Shown here: in pieces, positions 11,429-21,500 of the stretch | Layout of the letters: each line of letters starts with the position of its first letter | How positions within the stretch are numbered: the stretch's first letter is position 1 | Assembly (NCBI GenBank): GCA_029298735.1 | Contig: JANSLP010000245.1 | Span: 1 to 50,950, forward strand | Source of the DNA: Ophiostoma sp. CBS 140.51 | Lineage: Eukaryota; Ascomycota; Sordariomycetes; Ophiostomatales; Ophiostomataceae | DNA: 50,950 nt | Direction: 5' to 3' | Position numbers and translations under genes: made by a program | Notes under the pieces: generated by a model | What the model was told of the DNA's origin: nothing | What the model saw: the letters and a program-made list of their open reading frames with translations, nothing else | Database searches by the model: none

Positions 11429-13547
11429 TCAGCATTCAGGTATGTCCACTGTCTCGTGATAGAGTTCCCCCGTCTGTAAATCCTTCCCACAGACGACGAC
11501 TTGCATGCGAAAGTCGCTCTGGTACATCACCGACTTATCGGCATCCTCCGTGTCGAGCGGCAGAATTAAAAGTGCATCACTCCCGTTCTTGCGTTGCTCC
11601 AAGACAAAACGAATGACACGCTGGATAATGCCGAATGGCAGTCCGCTGTCGAGAGGCACACCAAACTCGCCAACGCGGTGGACCCATTCGTCGATCCACG
11701 CCGCCACGTCAGGGCGGGGGCGCAAGACCACCAGTGATGTCAGGATCAACAGCAGACCCGGCCTGAACGTATTCTTGTAGACACAGTCATCGAGGTCGAG
11801 GCCGGCAGTGATGCGCAACAGAAGCTCACCCCAGGGGCAGTCCTGGCGGGTAAAGGCCGGCGAAATGTATTGTAGATTCTTGATCCGGTCCATGGCATTG
11901 TCGGCACACAGCATTTGGGCATGAGCATAGTGGGCATAGTTCATGGCGGCTTCAAACGTGTGGAATTTGAGGGGGTGGACACGTAAAGTGTCAGATGTTG
12001 GTGGTGTCTCTGAAACGTAGCTCTCGACCGGCCTCTCCGACAGATCCAGCGTGGCATGCCATGCATCCAATCGGGCGCGTTGTTGTGCCAAGGCCTTGTC
12101 GTAGCTTTCGTCCGCCTCTTTCTCTTCTTCCTCAGGTCGAGACATTGGCAGAGACACTTGTGCCAAGATGTGGTCCAGCGGAGGAACAGGCCCACGAGAT
12201 ACACCCCGTGTGACACAATAGTCCAGTACCATCTTGCGGCTCAGCAGTTTCGACTCGGAAGTCAGAACCATAATGGTGTCGTGGTGAGAGCCCTCTGTGT
12301 CCATGGCAGAACGGTTGAGCGGGAACAAGTCCAGCTTGCGTACCGATTTAGGGTAGCTCCAAAGGTAACGGTTGACCAGCTGGGACCTCAGGTTCATCCA
12401 CGTCGAGAAGAGCGTCTTGCCCGTGGTCAATGTCTTGATGGCGGCGTGGTGGGTCTGCATGAGCTTGTCTAGGGTGTCCATGTGCCGCATACCGCCGGAA
12501 AAGGAGCCGGTGTCGATCTCGAAATAGTAACAGAGGAGGAGGGTAGCTAGCGTGCCGAGGAGAAGAGATTGGGGGACATTCTCGACGTTGATGCCTTGTA
12601 CAGCTTTGGCGTAGTACTGTAGACTTTGATATCGGTGGTCTTTTTGTGGTATGTAGGAAGACTTCCGGCTTCGATGAGCAGATCGAACCATGAGCGACTC
12701 GACATGTGCAGTATATGAAGCCGAGATGGCGAGTATGGCATTGTGTAAAGGTGGGAAGCCGGGCATTTGATGTGTTGCCATATCTCGGAACACTGGCGGG
12801 AGTAGAGGCGATACGGTTGTGTGCCATTGTGCAAAGTAATAGGTGCGTTGGCTTGATAGACTCGTCGACGGGTTGCTTGTATCATAGTATGGAGGTGATG
12901 GCGGCGACAGTGGTGTTGGCGGGTCACGAATTTGCGAGACGAGTGGGAGGCTATGAGGGTCTGGACTTGCAGTGTCGTTAGTGGACGGTGAAGTATCCGT
13001 GGTAGGATATAGCATGGGTATATTGCCGTCCATCAGGCTCGAATGGGAGTCAGGCCAATAGTTCCAAACTGCGTCGAGAAAGGCCCCGTACGAAGGGGAC
13101 ATGGTGTCGTCAAAGGTGTCGTGTCCATTGTTGTCCAGTAGACCAGAGTCTGGGGAGTCATTGCTGAGCAGTGTTGATATGAAGTCTGGACTGTAACTGA
13201 TGTTTCCTGCGTTTTGTGTAGCTGGGTGTGGAAGTGTCTTTGCTTGTGCCGCATCATGGCCAGTCGAGTCAGCAGGCGATGGTCCTTGCCATTGAACCGG
13301 ATCGGCCGTCTGCGGATCGCAGAACTTGTATCGAAGTGCGTACCCATCACAGCGGAGGTCCAACTTTCTGCACGCACCGCATATTGGCTTCGTCTCATCG
13401 CACTGGAAAGTCAGCATTTATGCATGGAATTGAATGCCGTCTGCAGCGGAGACGTACCTTTACTTTCCGCCGACGACAAGTGTAGCATCCCGTCCGGACT
13501 CGGGTGACGCCGGCTTTCATTCGCTTCTTTGGTGGTTGATCGGACAT
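11429..13547 (-). CDS. Zn(II)2Cys6 transcription factor
   Basis: Two exons (13547-13458 and 13402-11429) give 687 residues. A 55-base intron (GTACGT donor, CCAG acceptor) falls inside the zinc cluster, a common intron position in this family. After splicing, residues 21-48 read C-x2-C-x6-C-x6-C-x2-C-x6-C, preceded by a basic KKRMKAGVTRVRTG segment. A Ser/Pro/Thr-rich linker follows. From about residue 190 a long helical regulator domain of the Fungal_trans_2 style contains a YYFAQWHTTVSPLLPPVFRD stretch, and the C-terminal third carries an MNYAHYAHAQMLCADNAMD stretch. It is divergent from the MFS transporter across 735 bases and convergent with the aldo/keto reductase, so it may regulate either. 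Confidence 0.88.
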
Positions 13548-14282
13548 GTTGACGGTGTTGTAGAAATAATCAATTAATCGAGAGTAAAAAACAGAAAGAA
13601 AGAAACTTGTCAAGATGCAACGACGAGAGGGGAAATGGGGTATGTTACGTCCTGCTACGGGTGTCGGGGTCCAAAGCCGGCCGATAAGGGTGGGGACCAC
13701 CTTCAGACTACCCCGGGTCTATTGTCACTACGAGTCTATCTGTCAAACGACATATTTGAAAAGCCTTGTCTCCTTTGTCTACTTGTGATAAGGCTACGCC
13801 AGCTTACACTTGTCAGTTCCAAAAAGCCGGGAGACACGGAAACATATCTTAATGCGAGAAGACATTCGAAAGAAGAGCCCGGCGACACGCGACTTCACCC
13901 TGGCGATAACAAAGTGCGGAGTAGTTACATCGCTGTCAAAAGATAGCTAACCGAGTCATTGGATGTCCGTCGGAACTGTTGTCCGAAAGCGGTATGCGGG
14001 AGCGACAGGAGCGAGAGGCGCTAGGGCGAAAAGGCTCTACTGCGTTTACCAAACAACATCTTGCAGAGGTGAATATGGCAACCATATCGTCCATTGACCA
14101 CCACCTCGCTCTGGAAGACCTGTTCGGTACCCGTCTCGTTGTTGCTGTCTTGGCTGTTCTCGAGATAACACCACATGGCAAAATGGATATAGAGAGCAGT
14201 TTGCGTCCCACCTGACGGACGATCTGACTTACCATCACGACCAACGACAACAAAACCATCCATTTATTCTTACAGACACACG
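13548..14282. promoter_or_regulatory. Divergent promoter region (Zn2Cys6 regulator / MFS transporter)
   Basis: This 735-base spacer holds both promoters. CGG (13665-13667) and CCG (13677-13679) triplets lie 9 bases apart in inverted orientation, the layout bound by many Zn2Cys6 dimers, about 120 bases upstream of the regulator start. Autoregulation or control of the transporter is inference. No gene is seen. Confidence 0.35.
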
Positions 14283-16181
14283 ATGGCAGACAACGCAGAC
14301 AACAAAGACGTCGTCGACGTTGGTGTCGATGCTGACATTGAGAAAGTCACCCCCGAGATTGTCGACACCACACCCAAACCCTCCGGTCTCGCCGACCTCG
14401 ACGGCATCCAGCGCAGCTGGAACGTCAAGACGCTCGTCGTCATCTGGGTCTTTGCTTTGCTGTTGAGCTTCTCGACCAATTTGAACAACCAGACGTCGTC
14501 GTCTTTCTTGTCCTACGCCATCAGCGACTTTGCCTCGGCGTCGCTGCTGGGCACGGTGTCGGTGGTGCTGGCCGTGGCATCGTCAGTCGCGCTGCAGCCG
14601 CTGGCACGCCTGGCCGATGTGTACGGGCGGTTCGAAATGTTTTCCGTGTCGGTGGTGCTGATGACGATTGGCGAGATCATGACGGCGTCGTCCGCGACGG
14701 TCAGTGTGTATGCGGGCGCCCAGGTGTTTTGGGCGTTTGGGTACATTGGCATTTCCCTGATGCTGCAGATTCTGGCGGGTGGTAAGTCTCCACCCCTTCT
14801 CTCTATTCGACATGAACACCACTGACGTCCCAGATACCAGCGACTTGTACAACCGAGCGATCTTCAATGCCCTTCCCCTTGCGCCATCCATCATTACTTG
14901 CTGGGTAGGTCACACCATCCATTTTCTTCTTTTGCTTCTCTTCTAACAATATAGATCGCCGGGCCTGTCGCTTCGGGCATCATCAGCACGAGCTGGCGGT
15001 GGGGTTTCGGCATGTTTGCCATTATGATTCCCGTGCTGTCGCTTCCCCTACTTGTCTCCCTTTACATCAACAAGCGAAGGGGCACCAAGCTCCGCAAGGC
15101 GGAGGGCACGTTTACACCCGTCAACCACCTTCAAAACTTTTTGCAACTCGACCCGATCGGACTTCTATTGATGGCCGCCGGCCTCTCTCTCCTCTTGATT
15201 CCCATCTCACTCGCTTCCTCCAACACGCACACCTGGAAGACCAGCCACACCATTGCCGAGTTGGTGGTGGGCGGTGTTTGTCTGATTCTCCTTCCCATCT
15301 GGGAGCTCAAGTTTGCCCGCTGGCCCGTGTTTCCACCGTCCATCTTTCAGAGTCGCACCGTCATCTTTGGCCTTGCCGCCATGCTCGTCAACTATTCCGG
15401 CCTCTATCTCCTGCAGAGCTACTTGCTGTACTACCTCCTTGTCGCCGCCGACCTGTCCGTCAATGCCGCCACCAACATGTTTATCTTGATCCCATTTAGC
15501 GGCTCCGTGGGGCAAGTCCTTGCTGCGTTTGTGGTCAAGTACCTGCAGCGGTACAAGTGGGTGGTCGTCTCAGGTTATGCTCTGGTCGTCCTGGGCATGG
15601 GCCTCAGCTACAGGTACATTGACGCAGTCGGCCACATGCCCCAGCTCGTCGTGTCGCAAATTATTACAGGTCTGGGCGCGGGCGTCATCGCCACCACCCA
15701 GTTCGGCATCCAGGCATCCGTCCGCCAGGCGGACATGGCCACGGCCACGGCGCTGTACACGACGGCGGCGGGTGTAGGCAATGCCATTGGGTCGGCCGTG
15801 TCGGGCGGTCTGTGGGCGTCCCTCCTCCCCAAGCGCTTGTTGACAAACCTGCCTGCTGCCGACGTCGGCGATATTCCCGCCATCGTCGGGTCCATCGACG
15901 CGGCCTTGTCCTTTGAATGGGGCACACCCACGCGGGATGCCATCAACGCGTCGTACACAAGTGTGTTTCGCACCATGATCTTAACTGGCCTTGTGCTGAT
16001 TGCCGTTGCTCTGGTGCTGTCACTCTTTATCTGCGACCAAAATATTGCCGAGGTCGACGAGAGCCGGGACTACAAGGGCGTCGTGATTGGCAAGACGGGT
16101 GTTGTCGAAACGGTCAAGGAGAAGGTGCATATCGGCCACGGTCACGATGTTGAGGCTGCTGCCGAGAAGACCTCGCAGTAA
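14283..16181 (+). CDS. MFS transporter, siderophore-iron transporter type
   Basis: Three exons (14283-14781, 14834-14904 and 14955-16181) give 598 residues. Both introns are about 50 bases with GTAAGT/GTAGGT donors, and the frame is continuous. The N-terminus is an acidic cytoplasmic tail of about 55 residues. Numerous hydrophobic segments follow, consistent with a 14-helix transporter. The signature LADVYGRFEMF after the third helix is the DRxGRR-like MFS loop motif. A DTSDLYNRAIFNALPLAPS segment is typical of the ARN/Sit1/MirB siderophore transporters. The expected role is proton-coupled uptake of a ferric siderophore at the plasma membrane, with the ligand unknown. The C-terminal tail is charged and includes a His-rich stretch (HIGHGHD). 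A related drug transporter is the alternative reading. Confidence 0.85.
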
Positions 16182-16383
16182 ACTCAGTGCTTGTTTTATT
16201 CAGATAATAAGAGACAGTGTCAATACTTCTACGGTATATCTGCTTGGCCCCTAAGGACGGGTCTTGATTTGCAAGGGAGGCGGTGAGCTTTTTCGTGTTG
16301 TATTACACAAAACGCGATGAAAGGCTAACGTAACGGAAAGCAAATCTAAATCATTGTGCAAGAAAGGCAAATTATTTTGCAGC

Positions 16384-17434
16384 TTAAATATTCTGTGTCA
16401 CGCCGGGCACAATCGAGTCCAGCTTCTAGAGCAGGCCACTGAAGAAGGCCTTCTGAATTTGTGCTCCTGTCTTGTTTGTAGCGAATGATGCGGGCCGGGA
16501 GACTGTTAGTCATCACTTCCAAGGTTCACTTACGCCTGAACGTGGTAGTTGTTGAGATACTGCCCGGCGGACTCTTTGCCAGCGAAAAGCCCGTGCACCA
16601 GAGCGCGGCTACCTATCTTGGTCGAGCGAGCAAAAAAGTCGGGTGGGGGCGTCTGATTCCGGTCGCAAATCAGAGACGACTTACAGCAGCTCGGGTTGGG
16701 CGTGTTGATAATGGCAGTGGCGCCGGGCTTTTTGGACTGCTTGAGATGAGCGTCGATAGCGCGTGCCACCAACAGGACCAGGAGCTTGCTGAGACTGTAG
16801 CGGTTCGCCATGTTGGCCTCAGACGGGTTGCTCAGACGCTCAAAGACGTTGCCTGCCTTGCCGCCGGTCTTGACGGGAAGTACCTCTTCACCTCTTTTGT
16901 GGTGGCCGTGTAGTGCAAGCCCGAGTTCGGGATGACAAAGTAGGCCATGCCACCAGGCGATACCCGCAGCTTGGGCAAGACCAAAAGGAACAGCAGAAAT
17001 GCGCAAACCACATTGACAGTGATGACTGCCTCGTTTTCTTCGGCGTGGCAAATTTGGCTGTCAGGATGCCAGCGTTTCCAGGACACCATCGAGACGAGTG
17101 AGGGTGGAGCCCGCTGGCCAAAGGCCTGGACAGAAGCATAGCTGGCCATGTCAATGTCCCAGGCCTGGATGCTGTCGGTTGAGCGGTCCGTCTCTTCGAG
17201 CAGCGTTTTGCGTGAAGACTCGCCTTTCTCGATGGTGTAAACGCCCATGATGAGCTTGCCGACGCCGATGCGAAGAAGTTGTCTGCATACTTCATAGCCC
17301 AGGCCTTGGTTGGCGCCCGTGACAATGTAGGTCTTTTCAGACAGGCCGGGCTCGATATGAGGGATGGGAAGAGTGATAAAAAGGTTGGAGAAAAGTGTAG
17401 AAGTGATTCCGTGGATGGTGAAGAGGATAGACAT
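16384..17434 (-). pseudogene. SDR (short-chain dehydrogenase) pseudogene
   Basis: The frame starts with an ATG at 17434 and encodes a recognisable Rossmann start, YIVTGANQGLGYEV. The NAGILTAKF motif expected next lies in a different frame: one A appears missing near 17075-17077. The original frame is regained near 17036-17045 (EENEAVITVNVV), then lost again near 16850. After that come the LSNPSEANMANRYSLSKLL active-site segment and a LVHGLFAGKESAGQYLNN segment in another frame. The C-terminus (KLDSIVPGVTQNI) is preceded by an in-frame TAG at 16426-16428, where relatives would have a sense codon such as Glu or Gln. The gene therefore has at least three frameshifts and one nonsense codon. Intact relatives are retinol-dehydrogenase-like or polyketide-associated SDRs of about 330 residues. 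It is almost certainly non-functional. Confidence 0.85.
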
Positions 17435-17445
17435 AATGGGTTATG

Positions 17446-18475
17446 CCGTACCAGCTCGGCCTACGTAGTATGATTCAGGCTGGCTACTACGACATGGAGC
17501 CGCCTCGCAACCTCGAGTACACCGACCTCCACCCCGGCATCACTGTGCTTCCTCCATCACGGCCCACCTCAGACACGACATCCATTTTGTACAGCATCGT
17601 CAAATCCACCATTATGTCGGGCTTCCGAGCAGTTATTGGTCTTACGAGTTCATTGGGCGCCCAGCCGTACAATGAAACCATGGCTCTCGACCAGTCTCTC
17701 CGCAAGGCCTACCGTGAGCTGCCAGTCAACCTCCAGTACAAGCCACTCTCTCAGTCTCTTATTGACACAATTTTTCCATAATTATGAATCGGACAACAAT
17801 CGAGATGCTCTACCGAAAAAGCACCATCGTGTTGCACCGCAAATACCTGATAGCTGCCCACGACCGGCACCATGAGTCCCAACGGATAATGTATGCACCG
17901 TATCGGCAGGTCGAGTTGTCTCAGGCCACCCGTGATGGAGGTCTCCTGTCCGACGGCCAGTGGATGATCTCCGCCTTGACCGTCAACGATTTTATTTTGG
18001 CTGCTGTTATTATGTGTCTTGACCTCACGCTGTGTAAAAAACAGGGGCAGTTTTCTCGCTCAAGTAGCGGGGATGCACTAGATGAGCGATGTCTCTCTTC
18101 CATCCGGGCCACGTACTCTTTATGGCTTGAGGCTAATGTCAACTATTCTGAAGCACGGTTTGCGGCGGATGCCATCGAATCAACAATTACACGGGTCGAA
18201 GCAGCACAGAAACAGCCAGCGGTGAATCATGGTCAGTCAGGCCAAAGTACAGCGATGGCTGATAATAGCATGGTCTGAGCAAGATGGTCCAATGTCTATC
18301 GTGGATGTCACTGATGACTTGGCCAATATGGACTTTACAAATCGAATTGGGCAAGTCTTGGATCTCTTTCTTTGTGTTTTGCGTCCAGACACTTAATAAG
18401 ACAGCTTACAGGTATTCTTGGACAACAACTGTCACGATCCGCTAAATGAGGATATGAATCTCACGTCGTGGATGC
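17446..18475 (+). pseudogene. Truncated fungal transcription-factor remnant
   Basis: The remnant starts in the middle of the regulator (middle homology) domain. It opens with QLGLRSMIQAGYYDMEPPRN, the region that in intact relatives lies some hundreds of residues downstream of the zinc cluster. No zinc cluster or upstream half exists here; the remnant begins 12 bases from the start codon of the leftward SDR pseudogene. A frameshift near 17775-17790 separates the first part from an IEMLYRKSTIVLHRKYL segment. A second near 18270 separates that from a SEQDGPMSIVDVTDDLANM tail. A final piece (LDNNCHDPLNEDMNL) sits near 18417-18470, perhaps after a former intron. It is a decayed fragment, not a gene. 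Confidence 0.75.
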
Positions 18476-18589
18476 GGGTTTCGACTAAGGCGTCGGGCTT
18501 TATGGGTCTTTTCTGAAGCAATGGTTCCAAATAAAATTCGATTGCAGCGTGCCCTCTATCACACCTAACACAAAATTGTCACCCACAGC

Positions 18590-21500
18590 TTAAGACGCTG
18601 TTGGCCTTTCCAACACAACGACGGTCCATGACTCTGGCGCTGTGAATGCCAACTCCCCACGACGACGCATACTTTCTGGATCCACCAAGAGCTGGAAGCC
18701 CACAAACCCGGCGCCGAGACCGAATACACGGATGATCATGTAGATATTCGCGACCGGATCGTGATCGCGATCGCGATCGTTGGGGCCACCAGCCGAGCAA
18801 TTTTGCATCTATGAAGTCAGTATTGTACTCTAAGCGGGTTGTTAAGAGTTCGTAGACTCACTCTTGTGTATTGATGGTTACTCATAAAGAAGGGCGTGGC
18901 AACATCGCGGTTCACTGTTGTCTTGACCTCGATGTAGTAGAATGGCCGGGCGGAGGACCAGACGTCCGATGCAAGGTAGCCCTTTTCGATGAGCAGTTCC
19001 GTGAGCGTGCCTTCGACATCCTCGTATGTAATGTCTGCCGTCTCCTCGCCGACCCAGTTCTCAATGTTTGAGTACAAAGTGTGACTGCGTGCATAACCAC
19101 GTATGGTACTCTGCCAGTTTCCCAGGGAGAATCCTGGCAAATGGCTACTTTGGCTGGAGAGAAGAGAATAAACCTATAATAAGAAAAGAGTTAGCACCTC
19201 ATGATCATGTGACCCTTCTTGCTGCGGACAGTGCTCACAAATAGCTCGCCAGCTGCACCGATTTGTTTGTATTTCTCGTCAAGGGTAGCATCCCGGAACC
19301 ACTTATTGTCGCGTTGATCACCCGTCCTAGGCATGATGGACATGAAGACATTGCCAAGTGTAGGAATAACTGCTTTCCCTACAGCTTCCACAAGACGGTG
19401 AAGAATAACTGTGTAGCTGTTGTCTTGTGGAGTTGGTAAAGGAGCCTGTGGCACACTTGAGGCAGCGCGTGACGAGATATGGGTACGAGACAAAAGATTC
19501 GAGATGTAGAGCTCCTCGTCGTCTGTGACAGTCATGTCATTTGTGGGTGGTGTGTAGGTATACGGGATGTTTGATCCACTTCGTTCCAGCCAGCCACTGC
19601 GAGACTGCCCCTGTCTGCTGAAGGGCGTTTGTGAGCTGGAGAGGATCGTTTGGTCGTCATCGCTGTCACCGGCGCTTTTATCACTGTCGAATGTCAACAC
19701 CCGCTGTCTAGGAACAAACGCCAAAAGCTGCGAGGCCGCAACCACCTCTTCGACTTGCTGTATACTGTCAGCCTCTTCGATGAATTTTTGTGGAGCCTCG
19801 ACTTCCTCTTCCTCCTCGTCTTCCTCTCCCTCTGGGACAGAGGCCATCTTGATGCCATGGAAATCAAGGATTCCCTCTATGGCAATGCGTTTCGCACACA
19901 AGATTGCCTGCGCAGCGGGAACCATTCCTGGCATTACAGGGTCCACTATCTGTGTCCTTGGGTTGGTCATCAACCACAGGCAGATGTTCTGCGGCAATGT
20001 CACGTTAAAGCAGATCTCTTGTAGTTTCTCGTCCTGGGGTACATAGAACTTAAGTGATTCTCCGTCGTCCTGAATGTGGAAAGTTGCCGTGGCTCGTTCT
20101 ACCTTGAGAACTTTGCCATCCTGGTGAAGATGGAGCTCGGATATAATTCGATCGATCTCGATCGTCTCGGCATGCCTAAGAAGCGCATAGAATGACTTAT
20201 CTCGGCTGTTACTTATCCGGGGACTGCTGTAGGCTACAGCGAGACTGGTTAAATAGTTAGTAGAGGCTCACTCACTATTGCCAGCTTATAAAAAAGAGCG
20301 GCTACTCACTTAAAAAGAGCGCGGGCTTTATTGCGGACACCACGATCTCGTGACAGGATGGGCCGTTGGTCGTCTCCTGCAACGCTAGAGATCTCCTTGA
20401 CTATCTGTGATAGGTACTTGTTCTTTAGACCAACCCATTCAATGAACGGCAGCAAAGAACGGACTTGATCAAGGTCAAAGTCAAGGAATTTTGCTTGTGT
20501 AGAAAACTCGTCTGCCAGTGACTGGCGGTCCACAAGAGCAAAGTGATCATTTCCCTGGCAAAGATGCACTGCACCATCGGGAAGTCGGACAGGAAACACT
20601 TTCTTTCCAAAAACCACAGCTGGATCTATGTCTCTTCCAACTGCATTGTTTTCCAGCAGGGAATTGAAGGTATGGATAGTTTGCTTCGTCTCATCGACAG
20701 TCAGTTCCGGTCCGATCAGCTTGTCGTAGACCATCTTAGCAGTCATTGTCTGTACGCCGAGGCCATCTACAAAGAAGGTCTTCAGGTCCGGGTAAATGTC
20801 GTTGAGAGTGACCATGCCCCGGATTTTCGTTGCGCTCGCCCACAGGCACGTCTCCGGTGAGTACCACTTGCCATTATCTGAATCTTCTTCATCGGCAACG
20901 TAAATGAGCCCACGCTCTGAAAAATATTTTCTGAGCTTTCTGTATGAGTCGTAGATTTATCTTTGTTAGAATTACACATTCATAGTTCGCATGCCAGAAT
21001 TTTTACTGCCGTAAATGTACATACCTCAGCTCATCATCCGTGAGACTCTGTTGGCATTTAAAAAGACTAGTATATAGTCCGTTGGCCTTTTCAAAGTCGT
21101 AGATGTCGTTATTGTACATGTAGATGAGCTCCGAAACAAAATCGTGCCAGTCGGCGTCTCGGATCTTCAATGTCTGGGAGAAGAAATTTTGCAGACTCGA
21201 GTATTCCTCAGCATACAGCTTGGGACACTCTTTCTCACAGCGTCGGGCAATCGGGACGTTATTTCCCATGTCGACCGGCGCTTCCCAAACACACCCGTCA
21301 CGTTTGTACCATGCGGCGTATTCGGTCTCCGTCTCGGGCATATATATCAACTCATCGGAATTGAAAGCCACCCTGTGATGAGCGCAGCGTATTAGTATTA
21401 GTAAAACTCTATACGATCAATCAATTTGGTAATGTTTTTTTTAAAAAAAAATGCCGAATAGAACGGAAGGAAGGAATTCAACTCATGGTTAAAACATACC

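Noticed and set aside
19174..19238. Reading exon 6 of the NO VEIN-like gene through to the TGC codon near 19192
   Set aside because: Splicing at GTGAGC (19238) to TATAG (19174) restores the family sequence GELF-VYSLLSSQ; read-through gives unrelated residues and leaves a 24-base intron.
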